Source of the DNA: Onchocerca volvulus
Taxonomy: Eukaryota > Nematoda > Chromadorea > Rhabditida > Onchocercidae
DNA: 64,000 nt
Reading direction: 5' to 3'
Assembly (NCBI GenBank): GCA_000499405.2
Contig: HG738136.1
Location: 124,001-188,000, forward strand
Positions within the stretch are counted from its first letter, which is position 1. Each line of letters begins with the position of its first letter. Below the pieces are notes generated by a model. That model did not search any database, was not told where the DNA came from, and saw nothing but the letters and a program-made list of their open reading frames with translations. A program made the position numbers and the translations under genes. Positions 26,395 through 37,370 of the stretch are shown piece by piece.

Positions 26395-26461
26395 TACAAT
26401 GCTTGTAATACATATTGGCTCTTTACGGCTATCTATGTAACCACACCTACTTCCTTCACAG

Positions 26462-26470
26462 TATATAAAG
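26462..26470 (+). promoter_or_regulatory. TATA box
   Basis: TATATAAAG followed by a G-rich GGAGG, a canonical core promoter in an unusually GC-rich local context for this window. Transcription would start near 26490-26500, about 120 nt before the ATG at 26614. Confidence 0.6.
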
Positions 26471-26613
26471 GGAGGATTTTCTCATAAGAATACTTCACCT
26501 TTACTTCTCACTTTCTACACTTGTATCCACGCCATCACTGCTTTCAAATCCTTTCTCCCGATATTCTTTGTACTTTGGTCGACAATAAATTATCGACATA
26601 TTGGACTCGTTTT

Positions 26614-26678
26614 ATGGTTTACAATAAAATTTTTAACTGGTCGTACGCTCACAATACGCTACGCGACAAAGGATATAC
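26614..26678 (+). CDS. Candidate first coding exon behind a TATA promoter
   Basis: ATG followed by 21 codons (MVYNKIFNWSYAHNTLRDK then G-Y) and a consensus GTAAGT donor in phase 2. Composition is protein-like and GC-richer than the surroundings, and the spacing to the TATA box at 26462 suits a first exon. I do not recognise the peptide. Two downstream acceptors in a usable phase are 28076-28077 (TTTTTCAG) and 28330-28331 (ATTTCAG). The latter would add T-IEKKLHNYDLKNQ and a stop, giving a protein of only 35 aa. Neither is secure; the main body may lie elsewhere, or the gene may encode a small peptide. Confidence 0.45.
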
Positions 26679-29525
26679 GTAAGTAATATTGTTACGAAGT
26701 ATTCCTTTTTTTTACTAATACAAATTAGCAATTGTCATATCGCGCAAAAAAATCACGACAACATTACTATTTCTGGATTATTCTATAATTAACACTGAAT
26801 GAAATATCCGCTGTTGATTCTTCTGCATTTATCGATTAATTATTCGAATTGACTGTAACGAAATGATTACTTCCCAACGTACTTCCCAAGAAGTTTCGAA
26901 AATTCCCGACACGTTTAAGCTTTTAATTGAACTATTAGTAAGTAATAATATAAAGTGATAAATAACATAATACATCAAAATAAAAAAACTCTTCATTTGT
27001 TTCATGATGTACTTGTACTATTAATATAGAGCAAGTTAATGGATAATTCTGCCAAATATCATAGATATATCAAAAAGATAACTTTTCTACTTTTGTGTTT
27101 TCTATGTCCGAACTACAAGATTTGTGAGTAATATGCAGTGATACATTTTGCCGAAATTATTCAAAATATCATAAAATGATGCAAATTTCTATGCAATTCA
27201 CACAGCAATTAGATTTTTCATTTCCTCTTTCAAAAGCGTATAAATGTGACTTTTTGCAAATAAAAAAGTACTTGTCGTGAACACAAACCGTTATATTATC
27301 TATTTCTAACACTGAGTTGCGTTTTTTGTGTTGTGGACTCCGCGATAAGGAAACAGAAATTTATAATCATAAAAAATTTTTTTTCCGTTTCTCATCATTT
27401 ATTTATTCATTTATCTCTGTTCTTTGTCTTATTATATAATTTGATATGATATGTACATTTCAAGCAATTTGTTCTATTATTGCAAAATCAATGTAAAATA
27501 CGTAAAATTACTATTTAGTGGTAAATCAGAATGAGAAATGCAAATTTATGCTTTACGGTATGATTCACATCTAACTTCTTATTTTTCTGAAAACAAATAT
27601 ATTTCTGAAAAGCAACATTGATGATTACAATGCAAAAATTTATAAATGGATTCATTCCTGCTGATAACGTGAATGAGAATTGTAAAAAAAGTTTTAACGT
27701 CAAACAAAAGTGGTGAATGATTTACAACTTTTTGGATGTTTTATTGAAAATGTTGAATTAAAATATTGAAGAATATAAATCCCGCAATTCCGACCCGACA
27801 CATTTATCGCATTATTGTGAAGTTTGAATGTTTAAATGTGAAAATCAAAACAAAAAAAAACCAAAAAAAAAAAAAAACAAAAATCGCAAATCACATTTTA
27901 TTGTTATCTGTTACGTTAAGGACTAATCTTTTTTTTTTTTCTTGCATTGATATAAAATATCGTTATACGGCGTGACAGAAGTTGTAGAGTTGGCATTTTG
28001 TTGATCGAATGATCTTGGCAGCTAATCAAATGTTAAGTCACTGATTTCTTCGTAATAAACAATATTTGTTTTTCAGCACCACTACTACATCTTTTTCCCT
28101 TCTTCACGATATAATATTTTTATATGCAAACATTGCTTTTGCATAGTTTTTCCAGTTTCTTCGGACAGCCAGAAAAGCAAAAATACAATAAAGTATTCTG
28201 AAGAAAACTGTATTCTCCCTTATTCTTTGGATAAAATCAGAATTAATCATTTTTGAATTAGAATTGGTAAACAATGAAAGTTAGCCTACTCTTCATTTTT
28301 TAGAATATTCTGCAACGAGATATAATTTCAGAATCGAAAAGAAACTGCATAACTATGATCTGAAGAATCAATAACACGTCTTGTAGAACTATATGTGCAT
28401 TAGAAAAAAAGTTTGATTACCGGATGGTATGGACAATATTGCAATTTCTTTTTAAATCTGTTTAATTCAATTCACTGTAGAATATAAATTTCAAAATCAG
28501 TAAAAATTTCAAAGTTCCTTGAATAAAGACGATAAAGCAATAAGAAAATCCTATTTTCATAAGAAACGAGCAATTATAGCAAATCTATTACCATTTAACA
28601 ACATTGATGAATAAAAAAGTGTAGTAATCTATTCTAATATTGGAAATACAATGAACGGAAGAATTCATCATTCAAACGACAAAAAAATTCCACCGCAATT
28701 AAATATACTTCTTACTAAGATTCAGATATTTAATTTCAAAAATTGAATGATTTAAAAGCACATAACGAACTTGGGTAAAAGGAGACAGATGAAGATGAGT
28801 GATACTTTTTTTGAAAACTTCTCAAATATTTAAATTTAAAAAACAAGAACAAACTCAATTCACAACTCTCTCTCTTTTTTTTTTTTTCAATTTTCATATA
28901 AAATCTATAGTTATCATAAATAAAATTACTGTCACCAACAGCATTCATATATGAAGCAAAAACCGGTCTAGATCAGAATTCTGTAATCATCAGTATCCAA
29001 CAATTTGGTTAATTTCAATTCATGCCACAGATTATGCAAACATAAAAGATTTTTGAATATAAAAATCGAAAAACTCATATTATTTAAGAAAACACAAGTT
29101 ATTGATTCCAGAAGGCTCATTTGAGTGAAACTGTTTTCAAAACCTGATAGCATATTGCTTCTTGTTAAAGACGAAACATTTGATAAATTCGAAACCACCA
29201 TAAAAAGCAAATTTTCACCGGAAAAAAAGTAGTCAACCCTGCTGAAAAACGATTAGGATGGGAAATATAAAATTCTTTCCTTATTTCTTTTTTTGATTTA
29301 TTACATCATTTACAATTCTTTTTTAAAAGGAAAGATTCGATACCAATCATAATTTCAGTCAAGTCATATTTTGTTCATTAATTCGACTGATCAAAATGAT
29401 TTTGGATTTTGAATAATGTCCAAACTTCATTGGAAAAAAAAGACACAAAACATGTAAGCATACTTAAAAGCCTTACTGTGACGAAAAATCTTCCTGACAT
29501 CTGATCCGATAGTAAACACAAATCT
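26679..29525. other. Intron or intergenic stretch without a recognised gene
   Basis: Follows the orphan exon at 26614-26678 and ends at the 3' end of adenylosuccinate lyase. Two open minus-strand frames (28968-29210 and 28736-28948) have somewhat protein-like composition but no family resemblance, no clear splice sites and heavy AT bias, so I do not call them genes. A/T homopolymers are frequent. Confidence 0.45.
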
Positions 29526-32500
29526 TCAGACATCCAACTGTACTTTTGTTTTCACATCATCATCCAAGTACTTCATTACAACTGGACGTAATTCATTGTT
29601 CAAAAAATTCATGGTCTGCGAAGACGAACGTCCTGTGAAACATAATGGTGATTTTGCCAGATCGAGTATTCGTTCTCGAACCTGAAATTAAGAGTTTGTA
29701 ATCAGATCCTCAATTTTTCCAACATGAAAATTTACGTAATGGCAACAATGTGAAAATTCACTGTAACTGTCATGGATGTCACTTTTTTTCTTTTTTTCTG
29801 ATTGTAATATTAATCGTTCTCTGAGCAAGAAAAATATCTTAAATCGAGAGAAATTAGAAGTTAGAATCTTTAAAATTGTATGATATTTGGTTTCTGATTT
29901 ATCCAATTAAGTATTCAAAAGCTTTACATGTCAAAAAAAAAGAAAAATGTAAAGTTCTGAAACAAACTATATTTTAAATATAAAAAACAATATCATTTGA
30001 AACTCTAGCTTTTAATCTTACCACTCGTTAGGATAATTAAAATTGCAATTTTTTGAAAATTAAAAACTTCGAAATATTCCTGATACCTTATCAAAAAATA
30101 CATTAGCCAGAATGCTCTCTAAATCAACTGGTGCCCGCTTCTGCGCTTCTTTTGCAACCAGTGTTACTTCCCGAATTTTCTCATGAGCTTCCTGTCGATC
30201 AGTTCCTTCTTCTGTCAGTAACATCATCGCTTTTTCCAGTGCCAAAAATGGCAAATCCGCATGAACATTATGTTCAATTCTTTCTTTATCCATAGTTAAA
30301 CCTTCCACAATATGCTACAAAGATACAAAATTTAATTTCATTAGTTTCAAGTAAATGCCAAACCTCAAGTTTTGTGTAATTCACTTTCGTTAAAGTTTTT
30401 TCAGCACAGTACTTTTACATAATCCAGTCCCATCTTCTATGTGAGTTACTTTTTTTCTTAACTTCATTGATGTCAAATTTCTCAACAATTATGATTTCAT
30501 CACTCGATATGAATAATTTCCTTTAAAATAAGGGAAAATGCCTCTTTACCTGAAATATAGTGAGAACCCCGTCAGCAAGGAGAAACGTATCTGGAATCAA
30601 TATACGTCTGATAGCAGAATCATCAAGAGTTCTTTCAAGACATTGATCACCAAGTGTATTCAACGCATCCTACAGAAAAAAAAAAAAAAAAAAAAAGAAA
30701 TTAATTGTCATAAAATCAACAAGCATAATCTCAAACGGAATTGATCAGAAATTTGCGGACTTGGAATATATAATCAAGTCAATTTTAATGTATTACTGAA
30801 ACTATCCCAAAGACCCCGTCATTGTAAAATCGAATCTTGTGGTCATGAAATAAAAATAATCAGAGAAGGCAATAAATGTTAGGGGCAAACAAACTTTTAA
30901 AAAAGGTTTTCAAAGCCTTTTGCCAAACATTCCGTAATTCATTATTTGAATACGCTTTTGCTGATGCTAATTCGTCCTCAACTATGATACTAGTCTCGTC
31001 GGTCTGCTTGAAGTTTTCAAAATATTTTATTTCATCTTGACAAATGGAAGATTAAAATTTACATACCTGAGGTGCACTCATCAACTTTCGAGCCAAACTA
31101 CTGACACGTTCACTTTTGACTGGATTACGTTTATAAGGCATCGCTGAACTACCAATCTGCTCACTCTCAAACGGCTCAAATATTTCGCCAAAAGCCTGGA
31201 ATTGTAATCATGCAATAACAAAAAAAGAAACAGAATATTTCAACAGTCAGTACTACTAAATATTATGAAGCTACTTAAAAAATCAAAGCTTTAAAACAGA
31301 TCAATAGATTAAACTCAATTCACAGAAAAAACAGACCTGCAAAATCCGTATATCTGTACATATTTTCTTTGTTGCAGCTCCCAGTAGTGCAAAAATATTG
31401 ATGAGATCACAATCCTACAATGAAAATTTATTTTATTATTAATATCTATTGATTATATTGACATAAACAATTAGACTTTATGTACTAATACTTGCATATT
31501 CTGAATAACTATTTTTCCACTTTCCTCACTCAGAACAAGAAATGAATTAATCAGTAAAAATGTCAATCATTAAAAAGAAAAAAATTGTACAAACCAATTT
31601 AATCTCTTTAAAAATTATAATTATTTCTTACTAGCATTAAGATGTAGAACCAAACATTTGTTTCCTTTCTAAACACATTAAACTCTTGAAATGTTATTTC
31701 AGTTGCTCAGATAAAAATACCTGTTGGCGAGAATAGGTTTGCCCACAGATATAGAAACGATATGTAAAACCAGCACTTTTCATTATTAATTCATCCAATT
31801 TATCCACCTGAAGAAAAATATTTGTTACATAACAAGAGAAGAGAAAGAATGTAATAATGCTTGCAAGACTAATGTATTAGAACAATAAACCATTTCTTGT
31901 CACAAGTTTTTGAAATTTATGAAAGCATCAAATTTGCTAGTAGATGAATAATAACTGCTAACACATATGGCAACGATAACTGATGAAATATTCAAAACGA
32001 TTATTATAAAATGTCGACGGCATTATCTTTAAAGCTTTACAAAATTTCCCAATGAAACCCAGCAAAAACAAAGCACAAGTACCTTTGTTTCATCGTTATG
32101 AAATAATGCCATGAATGAATCTTGTGTACCAGTTGCACCTTTTACTCCTCGAAAACGCATATTTTCTCGGAAATATTCTAACTGTAATTAATCACAAATA
32201 AATTAAATTTATCGTTAATAAAGTTATAAAAACTAAAACGAAGGACATGGAAGAATGCAAGATGGTAATATTTCTGATTAAAATATGCATGAAAATCAAG
32301 TAAAAATACGACACTGTTTCCATTGTTACATGTACATGTAAGAACAGTTACATGCTTACAAGTTTATGTAATTATGCAGGTGCTTTGAAAAGTTTTTTTG
32401 GTCAGTGTTAAATAGTACAAGAGATAAAGAGAGAAAACTGATGATCAGGAAAGGAAATTCATTATGTTGGTTGTTCGCCAAATTAAAATAAGATCTGAAT

Positions 32501-34559
32501 TGGAAATTTCTGATAATTCAATTCAGAAGAAATGTTATAAAATATGAGAGATTGAAAATACTGGAAAATTGAAATTTTTCTACTCCAAATTAGCTTGTAA
32601 TCAACAAAGAAGAAAATTCTATTTTAGGATATATAAACCATAACAGTTGAACGATATATTTAATAATATTATTTAATCTACCTTTTTGAAAACCATCAAT
32701 AATTCTTGAGCCCACATTGCGGCACGTTTACCAACAGTTACTAATGATGCTGTTTGATAATGCGTTCGTCCAACAGTAACGATATCTTTCGTTTTCTCTG
32801 CGAAATCATCCAAACGGTTGAGACACACCGCAAGTCTACAAATTTCATTATTCTGCACAATTTATAACATAAATCAAAAACTGGTTAATGCATCTATAAA
32901 GCATAAACTAATATATTGGCCCAAATAAAAAAAGATATGTGAAATGAAACAATTTCGACGCATGAAACCCGAAAAAATAAGGGGCATTACAGAATTTTCA
33001 AATTTAAGCTCAAATGAAATTAGAAATTCCGGAATATTTTGATTTCGACAAATTGAAATATTCTGAGAAACACATACTTTTTCAATATATAATCAATAGC
33101 TTGTCGCTGAACAATTAAATCAGCATTATCTTGGACAAAACATGATGTTGCACCCAAATGTATTATTCCTTTTGCCTTTGGACACATCTAAAAAAAATAA
33201 GCTTCAGCGATTTAAATCATCTTAATATCAATGATTTACAACGAGGTCTTGGGGTAGTAGAGCGTTTACTTGAACTCAAAGATATGAAAAGCTTTATAGC
33301 GGATGCTAGCATCCCTATAAAAATTCATAGTGTTCAAAAAGAAATTTCGTTTAATGATGTGACGTTTTTTTATGAATCTCACCTTGATAGACCAGCATTA
33401 AACAATGTGTCCTTTTCTATAAAGGTAGGTCAATCTGTCTCAACTGTTGGACCATCTGGTAGTGGTAAAAGTACTATTTTTACTTTAAACATAATATAAC
33501 ATAGAATAACATGTCCTTTGCACACATTTCTACATATTTTTTGTACACATTTTTTCATACTTTTGCACACATTTTTACATAATTTTTGCCAAATTTTTTA
33601 GATAAAGAACAATTTTTACCTTCCCAAATGCATAATTATGGGTCATGACATCATGCTTGGTACGTTTCTCTTCGCGACGTATTGTATCCCAATCAATCAC
33701 TTCCTTCGATTTCTTCATCTCTTCAATAGCCTCTTCTGTAACCTATAACAAGAAATGAACATAATGCATGGAAACATTGATTCACGTTCTTCTCATATCA
33801 GGGATACAACAGAACACTCAAATGGATCCCTGTGAAAACCACTCTTTTTATTTATTATTTACATGAGCCTATATATAGTACTTATCTATACTTAAAAATC
33901 CTACATAATCACATAATTATCTTCGCAAATACTATTTATTTGGCAATCAATAAAAGAAGACGGACAAAATGTTACTCTAATAAAAATCAGCATCTGAGAA
34001 GAATCTAAATAATTGATATTCATATCTTACTTGACCTACAATCGTAATTATTTATTTGAAAAACAATCAGTAAACTCCCATCAAAAAATAACTATACCTG
34101 TTTTAAGCCTAGCTGCATCTCTGCTTCAGCAAGCCAAATCCACATTTGTCGCCATATTAGCACCTTAAAATTAAACGATTCTTTGGAATCATATATTTAT
34201 TAATTTAAAATCATATACTAAAAAAATAAAAGCAGGAGAAATAGTATATACTTGAAATTATACATTCAGATGTTGCAAATAAAAAAAGTCGCTGAAACAA
34301 ATGAATACCTTGTTTAAGCTGACTGCTGAAGAAAATAATGAATTTCAAATTCATTAAATTTAATTCAGTTGGATAACTTTAATAAATCTGAAGCAACAGA
34401 AAAGAAACTTGTTGGGAATAATTAACAAAATTGCACGAAAAAATTATAAACACTTACCCTATTTCTCTCGCTCAATATATTCATCAACGGGCTTTTGCCA
34501 CAATATCGTGATTTCAGCACTGTTTCGAATTTATCTTCGCTATTAATATGGGAGATCAT
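29526..34559 (-). CDS. adsl-1: Adenylosuccinate lyase
   Basis: Homotetrameric cytosolic enzyme acting twice in purine synthesis: SAICAR to AICAR plus fumarate, and adenylosuccinate to AMP plus fumarate. Twelve exons, all in phase: 34458-34559 (ATG), 34098-34163, 33620-33742, 33078-33187, 32682-32835, 32083-32181, 31721-31807, 31337-31414, 31067-31195, 30550-30669, 30087-30314 and 29526-29681. They give 483 aa (human ADSL 484). Fumarase/aspartase-superfamily landmarks: [13 protein letters not shown] with His86, [35 protein letters not shown] with the catalytic His159, and [11 protein letters not shown] at 288-298 with the catalytic-loop serine at 289. The numbering of these residues equals that of the human enzyme. 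Nothing essential is missing, so the gene should be functional despite the foreign insert in intron 3 (33188-33619). Confidence 0.97.
33190..33499 (+). pseudogene. Bacterial ABC-transporter fragment (Wolbachia-like nuclear insertion)
   Basis: Lies wholly inside intron 3 of adenylosuccinate lyase, antisense to that gene. One frame of about 100 codons reads as the middle of an MsbA-type ABC exporter. It covers the end of the transmembrane domain and linker ([17 protein letters not shown]), the first strands of the ATPase domain ([14 protein letters not shown], then [14 protein letters not shown]) and a complete Walker A (GPSGSGKST). It stops right after Walker A in host-like AT-rich sequence. 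The Q-loop, signature motif and Walker B are absent, so no transporter can be made. There is no intron, frameshift or stop inside the homologous part, and its linker resembles bacterial rather than metazoan mitochondrial ABCB proteins. Rickettsiales/Wolbachia origin is inferred from the host type. Confidence 0.82.
33515..33594. repeat. Three imperfect copies of a 24-bp unit
   Basis: Variants of TGCACACATTTTTACATA repeated three times immediately beside the right junction of the ABC-transporter insert, within adenylosuccinate lyase intron 3. Confidence 0.75.
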
Positions 34560-35680
34560 TGTTACAAATTCTTGATGTCAGCGACTTGATTTTTAATCTA
34601 ATTTTTAAAAGTAGAAATTAATTGTGAAATAAATTGACACTGTTAATAAGACACGATTCAACTGAAGGAAAAATTACGAAAACATATGAAATTTCATCAA
34701 GATAGACTATAACGAAGATATATTATCATGTCTATTATTCGTGATAAACACCTGAAACCAGATATTAAGCTTGAAAAACCCCTCGAAACCCTCTAAAGAA
34801 ATTCGATAAACATGTCACATGTTCCTCTGTTTTGGCCTAACAAAAATTTCCACCCAGGCATGGCGTCAAGTTGCAAAAAAAGTTTGAGTTTGAGTTCGGA
34901 AAGCTATTTATTTGATTCATTTGTTCCATAATTATAATATTAATATTGCGTCACAAATTTAGTAATCTCTATGTAATAATGCTAAAAACCAATTCACTTA
35001 AGTCATTAACGATGACCTTTAGTGACCCCATAATATGTTACATCTAATTGAATTGAGTTGAATAAATCAATATTCTCTGAAGTTGATATTACATATACAT
35101 ACTCCAGCAATTATATTTCTCATGTTCCATTTTTACCATAACTTACTTACGTGAAATTACGTCAGTTAAGTCGAATTTTGACGATTCAGCTTCAATTTTA
35201 CAGATGTAACATACTGGGTCATGAAAGGCATCGTTAACGTTAACGACTCAGTCGGTATTTTTTTAACGATTCAGTCGGTAAGATTTGTTGAATTTTTCTC
35301 ATATTTTTCGATTTTTTTTTCCGACGAACAAATCTCGAAAATTTTGACAAAATAGAACTATTCAATATCGTATACATAAATAATAATGCGCATAGATAAA
35401 GCCTGGAATTTGGGAATATTTTGAGTTTTTTTTTCTCCTCAAAATATTCCGTTATATTTTCCTAACTGTGGCTTTTTTCTTTTTTTTTGAAATATTGGTT
35501 ATATTATGTTACTGTCACCAATTCTTATCATTAATTATAGCAATAGTACGTAATCAATTATTATCGTTATTGCTGGTAATAATATGAATATTCTTGATTA
35601 ATATCATGAATATAGTGATAGTGAACAGTTGTCGTTGTAATCCATTTATAAATAATGTTAAAAATTTCAATCAATTTTAG
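34560..35680. other. Intergenic stretch with inverted-repeat element
   Basis: Upstream of adenylosuccinate lyase (its promoter region) and of the lysine-rich exons. Holds the MITE-like element at 34991-35260 and a short direct repeat (TAACGACTCAGTCGGTA at 35241 and TAACGATTCAGTCGGTA at 35264). No exon was recognised. Confidence 0.55.
34991..35260. mobile_element. MITE-like element with imperfect terminal inverted repeats
   Basis: The segment 35002-35046 is an imperfect reverse complement of 35202-35246. Shared blocks are TTAACGATG, CCTTT, TGACCC and ATGTTACATCT. Weaker inverted similarity extends inward for about 30 bp on each side. About 155 bp of unrelated sequence separates the arms and no transposase frame is present. 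This is the architecture of a non-autonomous DNA transposon, but target-site duplications are not obvious and other copies cannot be checked here. Confidence 0.55.
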
Positions 35681-35892
35681 AAGCATTTATGACTGCGACA
35701 AACAAAAAACTAGAAAAAGGGAAGAAGCTGAAGAATAAAGAAAAGAAGATTAAGGCGAAAAAAGTTCGAAAGGTGGAAATTTCCGGAAAAATATCAAAAA
35801 AGGAAAAGAATGTAGTTCCACCAACGAATTCCAATGAAAATACTAGCATGCAAATTTCGTCGAACATTGATTATAACTCTTTGCAAAGTTAG
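35681..35892 (+). CDS. Lysine-rich small protein exon, copy 1
   Basis: An exon after a TTTTAG acceptor (35675-35680), with ATG at 35689 and stop at 35892 (67 codons). The N-terminal half is extremely basic (NKKLEKGKKLKNKEKKIKAK), followed by RKVEISGKI and a neutral Ser/Asn-rich tail ending MQISSNIDYNSLQS. The stop is overlapped by a possible A|GTTAGT donor, so this could be a terminal or an internal phase-1 exon. A second copy lies 716 bp downstream. Between the copies there is an in-frame 3-nt indel and many synonymous differences, which supports protein coding. Family unknown; a nuclear or nucleolar location is only a guess from the charge. Any upstream exon was not found. Confidence 0.55.
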
Positions 35893-36123
35893 TTGATTTT
35901 TTTTTCTGTTAGGTATACTTTTGTATGGATAGATATATTTCCGAAGTAAGTTAAAAGTTAAAGGTAAAGATCTGAATTGTAGCAATTTTTTCAGGGTACT
36001 AGATTAATTAGGAGAAGATAAACTCCGAATATTATTTGAAATTTCGTAGTGAAAGATAGATAAGTAGGTAAAAATAAACTTTCATTTTATTTCATTATTA
36101 AAAAAGTGAAAAAAAAAAGGTAT

Positions 36124-36237
36124 GAAATTAGGATAAAAGTTAGAAAAGTACGGGAAAGTAAAGGAAGAGGTGTAATCATCAAAATTAGGATAAAAGTTAG
36201 AAAAGTATGGGGAAGTAAAGGAAGAGGTGTAATCATC
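36124..36237. repeat. 57-bp tandem duplication
   Basis: Two adjacent copies, 36124-36180 and 36181-36237, differing at a few bases. The period equals 19 codons, so it leaves an open plus-strand frame across it, but the composition is low-complexity and I do not call it a gene. A third, diverged part-copy appears near 36838-36870. Confidence 0.85.
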
Positions 36238-36396
36238 ACCGATCAAAAAGATAAATTTCAGGCATATCAAAATATAATACTACTGATAGTATTATATTTC
36301 GATAATAATAATGAAATGAACAAAATCAAATCTTATGGTATTAGATTAATTAGAAGAAGACAGATTCGGAATATCATGTGAAATATTATTTTTTAG

Positions 36397-36605
36397 AAAC
36401 ATTTATGCTTGCGACAAACAAAAAACTAGAAAAAGCGAAAAAGTTGAAGAAAGAACAGAAGATTAAGGGGAAAAAAATTCGAAAAGTGGAAATTTCCGGA
36501 AAAATACCGGAAAAGGGAACAAATGTAGTTCCATCAACAAGTTCCAATGAAAATACCAACATGCAAATTTCATCGGGCATTGATTATAACTCTTTGCAAA
36601 GTTAG
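36397..36605 (+). CDS. Lysine-rich small protein exon, copy 2
   Basis: Duplicate of the exon at 35681-35892, after its own TTTTTTAG acceptor, with ATG at 36405 and stop at 36605. Basic block NKKLEKAKKLKKEQKIKGKK, then IRKVEISGKI, then a tail ending MQISSGIDYNSLQS with the last seven residues identical to copy 1. The whole surrounding unit of about 720 bp is duplicated and ends as a partial third unit near 36870. The pair could be tandem genes, alternative last exons or alternative cassette exons of one gene; sequence alone does not decide. Confidence 0.55.
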
Positions 36606-37370
36606 TTGATTTTTTTTTCTGTTAGCATACTTTTGTGTGGATAGATATTATATTTTCGAAATAAGTTAAAAGTTAAGGTTAAAGATATGAATTGTTAGCA
36701 ATTTTTTTGCGGTGCTAGATTAATTAGGAGAAGATAAACTTCGATTATTATTTAAAATTTTGTAGTGAACGATAAATTAAGCAGATAAAAATAGAACTTG
36801 TTGATGTTATTTCGTTATCAAAAAAGAAAAAAAAACGATAAAAGTTAAAAAATTACGGGGAAGTGAGCTATGAATTCCGTAACAAATGTCACGATAAATT
36901 TTTATTATCATTAGATAAAGATAAAATGATTATTGTCATTAGATTAAGATAGCATTAAGTATTATATTATCGGTTATAATTTTCGACATTTTTTTTTTTC
37001 GATATTCTCCTGTATGTTTCAAAATAATTATAAATATAAATAAAAGTACATAAATTTTCCAGTCATGTTCAAGTAATTTAATTTTATTTCACATCTTACC
37101 AAATGATAATTTGTATTTTTGGAAATTTTGCAAAACTTCATTCTTTCTCTTTTTTTCTCCCCTTCTTTTTTTTCATATTAGTAATAGAAAAAAAAATTGC
37201 AAAAATGATTTCCTTAAATGAAAGTGGGTTTTTTAAAGTATCTTAAAAATGAAAGTACTGAACTCCACACAATATAAATCAGGGCATAAGCTGCTTTTGA
37301 AAGTTGGCAGGTATTTTACAAAAGATTATTTGTAGCTGTCTTATTAAAATTAATTATCAACCGTTTGTTA
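36606..37370. other. Non-coding stretch before RRP7
   Basis: Starts with the 3' part of the second lysine-rich repeat unit (to about 36870), then T/A-rich intergenic DNA. An ATG at 37246 followed by a short open frame to a GCAG|GTATTT donor was tested as an RRP7 first exon but its phase does not fit. Confidence 0.5.

Noticed and set aside
28968..29210. 80-codon minus-strand open frame with mixed composition
   Set aside because: No recognisable family and no splice sites linking it to another exon; length is within chance for this region.
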